From: Actinoallomurus purpureus
GTDB lineage: Bacteria; Actinomycetota; Actinomycetes; Streptosporangiales; Streptosporangiaceae
Direction of reading: 5' to 3'
DNA: 64,000 nt
NCBI RefSeq assembly: GCF_024055795.1
Contig: NZ_JAMXMY010000016.1
Span: 124,001-188,000 of the forward strand
In this document: positions 1 to 7,784 of the stretch, piece after piece
How the letters are laid out: the number at the start of each line of letters is the position of its first letter
Numbering within the stretch: the stretch's first letter is position 1
Program-made: the position numbers and the translations under genes
The notes under the pieces: model-generated
Databases searched by the model: none
What the model saw: only the letters and a program-made list of their open reading frames with translations
Told to the model about the DNA's origin: nothing

Positions 1-485
1 CCGCAGGTGTGAACGACATCGTCCCAGGCCCGGCGCATGGGGATGAGGAAATGGGCCACCTGGTCGCCTTGCGGGGGTGCGTCTCGGCCGACCACCCAGG
101 CGTGCGGGGTGTCGCAGGCCGGGCAGCGGGTGGCGACCAGGACGTCGGGCTCATCCTTGAGCAGGTGGGGCATGGCGAACGAGTCCCAGGCGCAGCCGCC
201 CCACCACAGTGTGTGCACCCCCATGACGGAGAAGCCGAGCGGCACGGACGCGAAGGGGTGGGCCATCACGACGTGGTCGTTGTCCTGCGGGTTCAGGACC
301 ACATCATGACTTCCGTGAAGGGTGCGCAGTTCCTGACGCACCTGGTCGGGGGCGAATCCGGTGAGTACGGCGAGTTCCGGAACGCTCGGAGCATGGCCGG
401 TGCGGGCGAATCCGTCGTAGACAGCCAGGCGGACCCTCTCCGTCCCGTGAAGGCGCGTCGGTGCTGCTGAGACGTTTCCGGTCAT
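1..485 (-). CDS. MerB-like alkylmercury (organomercurial) lyase, C-terminus outside window
   Basis: Partial gene: ATG at 485 reading leftward, open to base 1 (about 161 residues). The first 90 residues look like the winged-helix-type N-terminal domain of the alkylmercury lyase family. The core has GCAWD (Cys98, Asp101), a CPAC pair near 121-124, and HTC with Cys161 at the last visible codons. The spacing Cys98-Asp101-Cys161 equals the MerB catalytic triad (96/99/159 in the plasmid R831b enzyme), so the residues that protonolyse carbon-mercury bonds appear intact. No merA or merR is visible. It is divergent from an AraC regulator. Many actinobacterial relatives have no proven mercury role, so the substrate is uncertain. 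Confidence 0.8.
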   Translation of the reverse strand, partial: MTGNVSAAPTRLHGTERVRLAVYDGFARTGHAPSVPELAVLTGFAPDQVRQELRTLHGSHDVVLNPQDNDHVVMAHPFASVPLGFSVMGVHTLWWGGCAWDSFAMPHLLKDEPDVLVATRCPACDTPHAWVVGRDAPPQGDQVAHFLIPMRRAWDDVVHTC

Positions 486-577
486 TCTGGTGATTCCTTC
501 GCTGGTTGAGGCGATGGATCCAGGGTGCGCCTCGAGGAGGTCCGAGGGCTTGAACGCTCGTGCGGCACAATTGGGAC

Positions 578-1405
578 ATGACGTCTTCCGGAGAACGCGC
601 CGCCTACTGGCGGGTTCCCGGGCTTGCGTTGGAAGCCATGCACGCCCGCTTCGAGCACTACGTCTATCCGATGCACGCCCACGACACGTACTCCTGCGGA
701 GTCACCGACGACGGCGCCCAGTCGTTCGTGTGCCGGGGAGAGCGGCACGTCAGCGGGGCCGGACTGGTCATGGCGTTCAATCCGGACGAGCCACACGACG
801 GCCAGTCGGCCGTCCACCACGGGTACCGCTACCGGATGCTGCACCTCGGCGAGGATCTGCTCCGGGATGTCCTCGACGACGCGGCTCGCGGCAGCGCCGG
901 GCTGCCGCTCTTCGACACCCCGGTGGTGGACAACCCAGCCCTGGCCCTAGCCGTGGCCCGCCTCCACACCGCGGTCGTCGAGAACGCCCCCCGATTGGTC
1001 ACCGAGGAGCGCCTCACCGCCACCGTGCTGGCCCTGACCCGCCATGCCGCCACGCGTTCGGCACGTCTGCCGGACCGGCAGGGCCGGATGGACCTGGCCG
1101 CCATGGAACGGGCCCGCGGTCTGCTGCGGCAGCGATTCGCCGAGAACATCGCCGCCGACGAGCTGGCCCGGGCGGCCGGCTGCAGTCGCTTCGCGCTGTA
1201 CCGGGGCTTCCGCGCGGCGTATGGCTTCGCGCCCAGTGACTACCAACGCGATCTGCGGTTGCGCCGAGCCCGTGTACTCCTGGCCGAGGGCATTGCACCA
1301 TCGACGGCGGCCGCCGAGGCCGGCTTCGCGGACCAGGCCCATCTCACCCGGTGGTTCACCCGTACCTACGGTGTCACTCCTGCCGCCTACCGCAGGGGGC
1401 TGTGA
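578..1405 (+). CDS. AraC-family transcriptional regulator
   Basis: 275-residue regulator. The N-terminal half is an AraC-type cupin ligand domain (Y-P-M-H-A-H-D near the start, then a V-M-A-F-N-P-D-E-P-H element typical of this subgroup). The last 100 residues hold two helix-turn-helix motifs, ending in the usual G-V-T-P-A-A-Y-R signature. The ATG at 578 is preferred over an in-frame one at 560 because family members begin close to the domain; the ribosome site is weak for both. It is divergent from the MerB-like gene with about 90 bp between them, so it may control that gene or itself. Effector unknown. Confidence 0.9.
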   Translation: MTSSGERAAYWRVPGLALEAMHARFEHYVYPMHAHDTYSCGVTDDGAQSFVCRGERHVSGAGLVMAFNPDEPHDGQSAVHHGYRYRMLHLGEDLLRDVLDDAARGSAGLPLFDTPVVDNPALALAVARLHTAVVENAPRLVTEERLTATVLALTRHAATRSARLPDRQGRMDLAAMERARGLLRQRFAENIAADELARAAGCSRFALYRGFRAAYGFAPSDYQRDLRLRRARVLLAEGIAPSTAAAEAGFADQAHLTRWFTRTYGVTPAAYRRGL

Positions 1406-1479
1406 TTTTTTGGATCAAGCCGCGTGCGAACGGTCGTCGAGGGCCGCTCACAGGCGGCGGTGACCTGGCGCGTACGGGA

Positions 1480-1863
1480 TCAGCTGTAGAAGTAGAAGGG
1501 TCCTCGGGTCACCCACGTGTCCCGCTCGGCCCAATAGGTCCTGACGTCAGCGCGGTAGTAGGTGTCCTCGTAGGCGCTGGACAGGCTCTGGCAGTAGGCA
1601 CCCGGGTGGCCGTAGTAGTCGTTCCTGTCCGTCCACGAAGGGCTCGGGCCGGACCGGCTGAGCGGGACCAGATTCACCTCGACCAGACGTCCGCCCTCGC
1701 TGTTGTACGCCTGCGCACAGAACGTGTCACTCGCGTCGTTGTAACTGATGGTGCCGTCGCCGACGTTACTCGAGAACGAGTTGGCCGACGCGGGCGTCGC
1801 GAGAGCGAAGGTCACGGCCGCGATCCCGGCGCCGACCACGGCCGTCTTGAGAAGACTCCTCAT
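1480..1863 (-). CDS. Small secreted protein of unknown function
   Basis: 127-residue protein with a clear Sec signal peptide (MRSLLKTAVVGAG, hydrophobic stretch, cleavage after A-S-A-N near residue 28). The mature part is rich in Tyr, Ser, Asp and Trp, has two Cys that could form a disulfide, and ends F-Y-F-Y-S. Of two adjacent ATG codons (1866, 1863), the second is better spaced from AAAGGGG. I do not recognise the family. Third codon positions are G/C-rich, supporting real coding. Confidence 0.7.
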   Translation of the reverse strand: MRSLLKTAVVGAGIAAVTFALATPASANSFSSNVGDGTISYNDASDTFCAQAYNSEGGRLVEVNLVPLSRSGPSPSWTDRNDYYGHPGAYCQSLSSAYEDTYYRADVRTYWAERDTWVTRGPFYFYS

Positions 1864-2148
1864 CATTCCCCTTTCACGTGGAGCGGACCAGACGCCGCCC
1901 GCGATGATCTTGAACCAGTGGATCACTCCGGCAAAAGGCCCGACACCCGTTGTTCACCGGCTGGACACACGGGCGTCACCCATGGGGCAAGGCGATCACC
2001 GTCACCCTGACGGCCGTCACGACACCGACGCCGCCCCATCCGACGAGCCGCGGGGCCGGCAACGACCACACCTACGGCGACTTCTCGATGCCTCGGTGAA
2101 CGAACCCGGCACCGCCCCGCCGGCAGGGCCACACTCCTCGTTGACCAC
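1864..2148. other. Intergenic stretch without a supported gene
   Basis: Lies upstream of the small secreted protein and, with the hairpin that follows, fills the gap to the hydrolase remnant at 2311. Somewhat lower in GC than the flanking genes. I see no convincing open frame on either strand; the left end should contain the promoter of the secreted protein gene. Confidence 0.4.
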
Positions 2149-2192
2149 GGGATTATCGCCCTTTCTGCTGCTGCCAGAAGGGCGATAATCCC
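2149..2192. terminator. Near-perfect 18-bp inverted repeat (terminator-like hairpin)
   Basis: Arms 2149-2167 and 2175-2192 are complementary apart from one extra T, with a 7-nt loop. The arms read GGGATTATCGCCC and its complement. It lies downstream of the truncated hydrolase on the minus strand. There is no U-run, so its role as terminator is inferred. Confidence 0.55.
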
Positions 2193-2310
2193 GAACTCAG
2201 GCGATGCCGACTCGCTCCGGCCCGCTCGGCCATGCCGAACAGGCTGGCTCGCGACGCGCCGGCCGGGAACGGACCCCGGCCAGCGCGTCGCGAGCTACAA
2301 GGCAGCGGCC

Positions 2311-2778
2311 TTATCCAAGGTGCCGGGCGAAGAACTGCAGCGCATTGTCGGTCTCGAACGCGGGGATTCCCCCGTGGTCGCCGGGGTTGGCGTGCAGCGT
2401 CTTGTCGGGCGAACCCAGCGCGTCGAACAGCGCCAAGGCCTGGTCCCGGGGCACCCGCGTATCGTCCCATTGGAGCAGGAACTGCACCGGCACGGTGACC
2501 TGGGCGGCGGGTGCGGCCAGCCCGTGCACGCCGAGCAGGCCCAGCACCGCGGCGCGGATCCGGGGTTCGGCGGCGAGCAGCGGCACACCGAGCCCGCAGC
2601 CCATCGACACGCCCCAATAGCCGACCGGTCCGGCGCCCACGTGGTCGAGTGCCTGGACCGCGGTCAGGACGGCCTGCCAGTCGGCGACGGCCTGTCCGGC
2701 CAGCAGGTCGTGCATGGCCGCGACCAGCCCGGCCGGATCCTCGCCGGCGGCCATGCGGGTCCGCAGGCGATGAGCCAT
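2311..2778 (-). pseudogene. N-terminally truncated alpha/beta hydrolase (dienelactone-hydrolase-like)
   Basis: 155 residues covering only the second half of an alpha/beta hydrolase. The nucleophile elbow G-V-S-M-G is at about residue 58, a late Asp follows in Q-W-D-D-T, and the His is in G-D-H-G-G. Full-length family members have about 90 more residues before the elbow. Here an in-frame TAG lies three codons upstream of the ATG, and the next gene begins 70 bp away on the other strand. The early strands and oxyanion region are therefore missing. I call it a decayed remnant, though a short expressed protein cannot be excluded. Confidence 0.6.
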
Positions 2779-2849
2779 CGGGCATACCTAAAGCAAGCTT
2801 GACCCGGGTCGACTTGCAATCAATCGAACACCAGTTCGATGATGGTCGC

Positions 2850-3227
2850 ATGCACGACGCCCGGTCACTCGACCACTACCCGTCCGGCTCCCACCGGATC
2901 GAGGCCCGCGACTCCTGGGTCTGGATCCACCACAGGGGCGCCTGGCGCAAGGGGGCCATCCACTGCTGGTACGTCCACGGCGACACGTGGATGGCGTGGA
3001 TGCAGCACGAGGATCCCGCCCCCGACGTCCCGTGGTCGGCGTGGGGGCTGTACCTCTACGACGGGGTCACCATCAGACGCCGGCACGCCCCGGCGGCCAT
3101 CGCACGTATCGAAGTGCCGATGGACGGGAACGGCCGAGAACGCGTCACCGCGCGGCTCCGCGACACCGGATACAGCGTCGAGCCGCATCCGACCTCAAGC
3201 GACCAAGGGACGCTCCTCATCTGCTGA
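2850..3227 (+). CDS. Conserved hypothetical protein (Trp/His-rich)
   Basis: 125-residue soluble protein with no signal peptide or membrane segment. It has many Trp and His residues in the first 60 positions (W-V-W-I-H-H, H-C-W-Y-V-H-G, W-M-A-W-M-Q-H) and a basic patch near T-I-R-R-R-H. The high third-position GC throughout supports coding. I do not recognise a characterised family. The start is chosen at the ATG where that coding signal begins; the ribosome site is weak. It precedes the DUF72 gene by 39 bp in the same direction, so the two may be co-transcribed. Confidence 0.7.
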   Translation: MHDARSLDHYPSGSHRIEARDSWVWIHHRGAWRKGAIHCWYVHGDTWMAWMQHEDPAPDVPWSAWGLYLYDGVTIRRRHAPAAIARIEVPMDGNGRERVTARLRDTGYSVEPHPTSSDQGTLLIC

Positions 3228-3266
3228 GATCGCGCGGGTCAGTCGAATGCGGGTAGAACAGCCGAT

Positions 3267-4034
3267 ATGCCGATACTCGTAGGCACGTCCGGGTGGCAGT
3301 ACACGCACTGGCGGGACGTGCTGTACCCCTCCGGGATGCCGCAGCGCGTGTGGCTGGAGCGGTTCGCCGAGTGCTTCGACACGGTGGAGAACAACAACGC
3401 CTTCTACCGGCTGCCCAGCCGTGAGGTCTTCACGACGTGGCGGGAGCGCACCCCACCAGGGTTCGTGATGGCCGTGAAGGCGAGTCGTTACCTGACCCAC
3501 ATCAAGCGGCTGAAGGACCCGGAAGAGCCGGTGGACCGCCTGATGAACGCCGCCGGCGGGCTGGGCGACAAGCTCGGCCCGATCCTCGTCCAGTTGCCGC
3601 CGACGCTTCAGGTCGACGTCGATCGCCTGACCCGCTGCCTGCGGCGCTTCCCGGCCGGCGTCCGGGTCGCCGTGGAGCCCCGTCACCCCTCCTGGTGGAC
3701 CGATGAGGTGCGGGACGTGCTCGTCCGGCACGGCGCCGCGCTGTGCTGGGCCGACCGGCTCGGCAGGCCGCTCATCCCCCTGTGGCGGACGGCCGGCTGG
3801 GCGTACCTGCGTCTGCACGAGGGCGCCGCGACGCCGTGGCCGGACTACGGCGACCAGGCACTGCGCTCCTGGGTACGACGACTCGCCGAGACCTGGGACG
3901 ACGACGTCGACGCGTACGTCTACTTCAACAACGACCCGGGCGGAGCCGCCGTGCGCGACGCCGTGCGGTTCGCCGAGTTCGCCCGTGCGGCCGGTCGGCG
4001 CGTGACCCGCACGCCCGCCCTCGCCACGCGGTGA
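3267..4034 (+). CDS. DUF72 (YecE-like) TIM-barrel protein
   Basis: 255 residues, the usual length for the DUF72/YecE family. It begins with the family signature (G-T-S-G-W-Q-Y, then W, F-Y-P-like Y-P), and has F-D-T-V-E-N-N-N-A-F-Y-R, F-V-M-A-V-K-A-S-R-Y-L-T-H, L-V-Q-L-P-P and a C-terminal Y-V-Y-F-N-N-D element. The fold is a TIM barrel; the biochemical role of the family is not settled. It is convergent with the P450 gene, with only 10 bp between the stop codons. Confidence 0.9.
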   Translation: MPILVGTSGWQYTHWRDVLYPSGMPQRVWLERFAECFDTVENNNAFYRLPSREVFTTWRERTPPGFVMAVKASRYLTHIKRLKDPEEPVDRLMNAAGGLGDKLGPILVQLPPTLQVDVDRLTRCLRRFPAGVRVAVEPRHPSWWTDEVRDVLVRHGAALCWADRLGRPLIPLWRTAGWAYLRLHEGAATPWPDYGDQALRSWVRRLAETWDDDVDAYVYFNNDPGGAAVRDAVRFAEFARAAGRRVTRTPALATR

Positions 4035-4044
4035 CGGCAGGTCG

Positions 4045-5217
4045 TCACCAGGTGACGGGCAGCGCGGCGAAACCACCGGTCAGGCGCTCGGAGCGCTCGG
4101 GCAGGCCGTCGAGCGGCACGGCCAGGCGCAGGTCGGGGAACCGCTGGAACAGCGAGCCGAAGACGGCCCGCAACTCGACACGGGCCAGGCTCGCGCCCAG
4201 GCAGTACCGGATGGCGTAGCCGAATCCGAGATGCGGCTGGACCTCGCGGCCGAGGTCGAACCGCTCGGGCTCGACGAAGACGGTGTCGTCGCGGTTGGCG
4301 GCCGAGATCATGATGACGCAGAGCTCCCCCGCCCTGATCGTCACGCCGTCGACCTCGACGTCCTCGCGGGCGTACCGGCCGAGGCCGTGGTCGTTGGGCG
4401 CACCGATGCGCATGATCTCCTCGACGGCGGCGGGGGCCAGCGCCGGGTCGCGTTTCAGCGCCTCCAGCTGCTCGGGGTTGTCCAGCAGCAGCACGACCCC
4501 GGCGTCGATCCGGTTGACCGTGGTCTCGTGCCCGGCGAACAGCAGCCCGCCCGCCATGGTGGCGATCTCGTCGTCGGGCACGTCGGCCCGTGCCAGGTCG
4601 GAGTAGACGTCCTCGCCCGGATGGTCCCGCTTGGTCTTGACGATGCCGTGGGAGTACTCCTCCATGGCCGTACGGGCGGCGGCGGACCGGTCCGGATCGG
4701 TGAGATCGGTCATCTCCTCGGCGATCGCCCGGAAGTGGTCGCGATCGGCGAGGGGGACGCCGAGGAGCTCGCAGATGACCTGGATGGGCAGTGGCACCGA
4801 CAGCGACGCGTGCAGGTCGGCCGGTGGACCGTGCTCCTCCATCCGGTCGAGCAGGTCGTCGACCAGCTCCTGGACGTGCCCGGACAGCGCCTGCATCCGC
4901 CGCGCGGAGAACGCCGGCGCGAGCAGCCGCCGCATCCGGTCGTGGACCTCCTTCTCGGTGGCGTACTCGCCGTTCGGGCCGCCGGTGAGGGCGGAGTTCG
5001 ACACCCGGGGGGCGTGGTCGGGGTCCGGATGGGAACGCCCGAAGCGCTCGTCGGCGAAGATCGCCCGCGCCTGTTCGTAGCCGGTCACGAGCCAGGCCTC
5101 GTCGCCGGTCCGCGTGCGCACTCGCGCGATCGGTTCCCTGGCGCGCAGCGTCCCGTACGCGGAGGAGATCTCCAGCACGCTGGTGCGCTCGAACGGCAGT
5201 CGCGGCAGGTCGGCCAT
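4045..5217 (-). CDS. Cytochrome P450
   Basis: 390-residue soluble bacterial P450 starting at M-A-D-L-P; an upstream ATG at 5268 is the alternative. The I-helix reads A-G-H-E-T-T, the K-helix has E-x-x-R (E-I-M-R), and the heme loop is G-F-G-Y-A-I-R-Y-C-L-G. In that loop the second Gly of the usual F-G-x-G is Ala. It needs ferredoxin partners, and none is encoded nearby. It is divergent from a small secreted peptide gene whose downstream frame is very rich in Trp and Tyr. Substrate unknown. Confidence 0.92.
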   Translation of the reverse strand: MADLPRLPFERTSVLEISSAYGTLRAREPIARVRTRTGDEAWLVTGYEQARAIFADERFGRSHPDPDHAPRVSNSALTGGPNGEYATEKEVHDRMRRLLAPAFSARRMQALSGHVQELVDDLLDRMEEHGPPADLHASLSVPLPIQVICELLGVPLADRDHFRAIAEEMTDLTDPDRSAAARTAMEEYSHGIVKTKRDHPGEDVYSDLARADVPDDEIATMAGGLLFAGHETTVNRIDAGVVLLLDNPEQLEALKRDPALAPAAVEEIMRIGAPNDHGLGRYAREDVEVDGVTIRAGELCVIMISAANRDDTVFVEPERFDLGREVQPHLGFGYAIRYCLGASLARVELRAVFGSLFQRFPDLRLAVPLDGLPERSERLTGGFAALPVTW

Positions 5218-5373
5218 GGGACGACGGTCCTCTCCCCGGGGATCTTGAGTCAATTCCCACAGTCCCATTCGTCATGCCTTACGTCAATGCATGAAAAGTC
5301 CTGAAAGGCGGCTGTCTGCCGGTGATCAACCGGCCTATCGCCGGATGCCCGACCTCGGGAAAGAGCGTTCCTC

Positions 5374-5582
5374 ATGAACTTCCGAATTACGTCCCGGATC
5401 ACGCGGCTGCGACGTGCCGCGGTCGTCTTGGCGGTCGCCGTGCTCGGATTCTGTTATGGCGTGGCCGGTGCCGGAGTCGAACCGGCGAGTGCGGCACCGC
5501 CGCGGGCGACGGCGCTCGCCAGTTCGGCACGTGGATGTTCCGTGACTGGTGGCGCCACCTGAAGAATCGCTACGGCTACTGA
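5374..5582 (+). pseudogene. Small secreted peptide with an apparent -1 frame disruption
   Basis: An ATG at 5374 (GGGAAAGAG upstream) opens a classic Sec signal peptide: basic N-region, hydrophobic core around residues 15-33, A-S-A cleavage near residue 41. Read straight, it stops at 5562 after 62 residues. High third-position GC, however, moves to the -1 frame at roughly 5490-5520, where the sequence ends in [21 protein letters not shown] and stops at 5582. The natural product is probably signal peptide plus this aromatic tail (about 70 residues), broken by an indel, a sequence error or a real frameshift. Confidence 0.5.
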
Positions 5583-6235
5583 CGGCCGTGGAGCCGTACG
5601 GGGACCGCCGCTCCGGTGATCCCCGTACGGCTCCACGGCACCGCCACCTCCGGCCAGGGTGTCCAGGCCGGGTCCCGGCCGGCGAGGCCGAGGGCCCGGT
5701 CGAGGAGCGGGGCGGTGCCCGGCACCTCCACCTCCGGGCCGAACGCGCCGTACCGCCGGGCCGTCTCCGCCATCGACGACACCTGCTCGAACAGCGCTCG
5801 CGTGAGCTCCTCGTCGATCGGCGCCTTCTGGCCCGTGGCCACGGCCAGGTCCCAGGCGTGCAGCAGGACCTCGGCGAACATCATCCCGCCGACGAACGCG
5901 GCGGGCATCGTCCCCGCGCCGGAGATCCCCGTGGCCCCCTCCCAGGCGGCGGGCTCGGACCACGCCGCGGCGGCCGCGCGCACCCCCGCGGCGTACCGCC
6001 CGGCCCAGTCGGGTTCCGCGATGAAGTCGTGGCCCTCCGCCGGGGACTCGGGCGGCGGCGTCTTGCGCGCCCCTGCCTCGAAGCGGGGCCCCGTCCAGTA
6101 GAGGAGATGGTTCAGCAGGGCGCGGACGTCGTACTCCGGGCACGGGGTCGGCAGGGCGAACCGGTCGGGGCCGATCCCCTGGACGACCGCGATCGACACC
6201 TCCGCGGCGCGCGTCATCAGCGGGTGCAGTTCCAT
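5576..6235 (-). CDS. TIGR03086-family protein (DinB/MDMPI-like fold)
   Basis: 219 residues. The N-terminus carries the TIGR03086 signature [15 protein letters not shown], where the His belongs to the metal site of the mycothiol-dependent maleylpyruvate isomerase/DinB-like fold. A second metal-site His is likely in L-L-H-A-W-D near residue 126. Function is unknown for most members; mycothiol-linked chemistry is a family-level guess. Its last codons lie inside a perfect 20-bp inverted repeat, and it overlaps the end of the peptide gene on the other strand by 7 bp. Confidence 0.88.
   Translation of the reverse strand: MELHPLMTRAAEVSIAVVQGIGPDRFALPTPCPEYDVRALLNHLLYWTGPRFEAGARKTPPPESPAEGHDFIAEPDWAGRYAAGVRAAAAAWSEPAAWEGATGISGAGTMPAAFVGGMMFAEVLLHAWDLAVATGQKAPIDEELTRALFEQVSSMAETARRYGAFGPEVEVPGTAPLLDRALGLAGRDPAWTPWPEVAVPWSRTGITGAAVPVRLHGRQ
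5585..5639. repeat. Perfect 20-bp inverted repeat spanning a gene 3' end
   Basis: Arms 5585-5604 and 5620-5639 (GCCGTGGAGCCGTACGGGGA and its exact complement) flank a 15-nt loop. The element lies within the final codons of the TIGR03086 gene and just after the peptide gene, so it could terminate both convergent transcripts. A 20-bp perfect stem is stronger than the others in this window. Confidence 0.75.
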
Positions 6236-6351
6236 CGCTCACACGGTAGGCCGGTCGCGGCCGGCCGTCTTGAACGAATGCGACGCCCGACCGTATGGCC
6301 GGCGCCGCCCCGCAGGACCTCCGCGCCGTCCTCCACCGCCACGATCGGCAT
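6217..6351 (-). other. Possible small coding remnant
   Basis: A 44-codon open frame from an ATG at 6351 has high third-position GC over its first 24 codons (M-P-I-V-A-V-E-D-G-A-E-V-L) and runs 19 bp into the TIGR03086 gene. The coding-like signal continues a little upstream of the ATG. I do not recognise it. It may be a remnant of an older gene in the 6236-6504 gap, or chance. Confidence 0.2.
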
Positions 6352-6504
6352 GTCGCCCACCCGGTACGGGCGGGAGTGCGCGGCCCGGCGATGATCACTG
6401 CCTGGCGCCGGTGTCGATGCCCGCTCCGGCCGCCGCGACGGGGCCGTGGCCGCCTCACGTAGCATTTGAAGGACGACGACGCCGGCAGAAGGACTGTTCC
6501 CAAG

Positions 6505-7722
6505 GTGACCTCCGCTACTGAACCCCTGCGCGCGCTGCTGTTGGAGGGCATTCACTCCGACGCTGTCGCCTCCCTCGAGAAGAACGGCTACGCCGTCGAG
6601 ACGGTGGATCGCGCCCTCGACGAGGACGAGCTCACGGCCCGCGTCCCCGGCGTGCACCTGCTCGGCATCCGGTCCAAGACCACGATCACGGACGCGGTGC
6701 TCGCCGCCGCCCCGGACCTGCTCGCGATCGGCGCGTTCTGCATCGGCACCAACCAGATCGACCTCTCTGCCGCCCTGCAGCGCGGGGTCGCGGTGTTCAA
6801 CGCGCCGTTCTCCAACACGCGCAGCGTCGTCGAGCTCGTGGTCGCCGAGATCATCGCGCTGACCCGCCGGCTCATGGAGAAGAACTCCTCGATGCACGCC
6901 GGTGTCTGGGACAAGTCGGCCGAGGGCGCCCATGAGGTCCGGGGCCGGCGGCTGGGCATCGTCGGCTACGGCAACATCGGCAGCCAGCTGTCGGTGCTGG
7001 CCGAGAGCCTGGGCATGAGCGTGTTCTTCTACGACTCGGCCGACAAGCTCGCGCTGGGCAACGCCCGCCGCTGCGCCAGCATGGAGGAGCTGCTGGCGGT
7101 CGCCGACGTCGTCACGCTCCACGTCGACGGCCGGCCCGGCAACAGCGGCCTGTTCGGTGAGGCGGAGATCGCCCGGATGCGTCCCGGCAGCCTGTTCCTG
7201 AACCTCTCGCGCGGGTTCGTCGTCGACCACGGCGCGCTCCGCCGGCACATCGAGTCCGGGCACCTGGCCGGCGCGGCGGTCGACGTCTTCCCGCACGAGC
7301 CGAAGGGGCGCGGCGACGAGTTCGTCTCGGAGCTGCGCGGGCTGGCCAACGTCATCATCACGCCGCACATCGGCGGATCGACGGAAGAGGCCCAGCAGGA
7401 CATCGGCCAGTTCGTCGCCGGCAAGCTGCAGGACTTCGTGGCCACGGGCAACACCGCGCTGAGCGTCAACCTCCCGCCCGTGTCGCTGCCCGCCCCGTCC
7501 GGCGGGCACCGCCTGACGCACCTGCACCGCAACACCCCGGGTGTGCTGGCGACGATCAACGGCATCCTCGCCGACCACGACGTGAACATCGAGGGGCAGC
7601 TGCTCGGCACGCGCGGGGAGATCGGCTACGTCATCACCGACATCGGCACCCAGTACACCCCGGACGTCATCCAGCAGCTGCGCGGGCTGCCGACGACCGT
7701 CCGGCTGCGCCTGCTGTCCTGA
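6505..7722 (+). CDS. serA: D-3-phosphoglycerate dehydrogenase (short, E. coli type)
   Basis: Catalyses NAD-dependent oxidation of 3-phosphoglycerate to 3-phosphohydroxypyruvate, the first step of serine synthesis. About 405 residues: 2-hydroxyacid dehydrogenase catalytic and NAD domains (G-Y-G-N-I-G-S motif; N-L-S-R-G; P-H-I-G-G-S-T-E-E-A-Q with the catalytic His), then a C-terminal ACT domain starting near R-L-T-H-L-H-R-N-T-P-G-V. It lacks the long intervening domain of mycobacterial SerA, so it is the compact type. The GTG at 6505 is chosen for AGAAGGA 11 nt upstream. Convergent with the permease across a strong hairpin. Confidence 0.9.
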   Translation: MTSATEPLRALLLEGIHSDAVASLEKNGYAVETVDRALDEDELTARVPGVHLLGIRSKTTITDAVLAAAPDLLAIGAFCIGTNQIDLSAALQRGVAVFNAPFSNTRSVVELVVAEIIALTRRLMEKNSSMHAGVWDKSAEGAHEVRGRRLGIVGYGNIGSQLSVLAESLGMSVFFYDSADKLALGNARRCASMEELLAVADVVTLHVDGRPGNSGLFGEAEIARMRPGSLFLNLSRGFVVDHGALRRHIESGHLAGAAVDVFPHEPKGRGDEFVSELRGLANVIITPHIGGSTEEAQQDIGQFVAGKLQDFVATGNTALSVNLPPVSLPAPSGGHRLTHLHRNTPGVLATINGILADHDVNIEGQLLGTRGEIGYVITDIGTQYTPDVIQQLRGLPTTVRLRLLS

Positions 7723-7734
7723 TCGCGGCCCGCT

Positions 7735-7773
7735 CTCGTACGCCCGCCCGTCCTCAGTGGGCGGGCGTACGAG
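7735..7773. terminator. Bidirectional terminator hairpin
   Basis: Perfect 15-bp stem (7735-7749 with 7759-7773, CTCGTACGCCCGCCC) around a 9-nt loop, midway between the convergent serA and permease genes. No U-tract, as usual in this GC range. Confidence 0.75.
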
Positions 7774-7784
7774 CGGCGTGGTCC

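Noticed and set aside
4045-5582. A firm call of a P450-modified ribosomal peptide cluster
   Set aside because: The peptide frame is disrupted, carries a Sec signal, and is divergent from the P450; I kept it as a hypothesis only.
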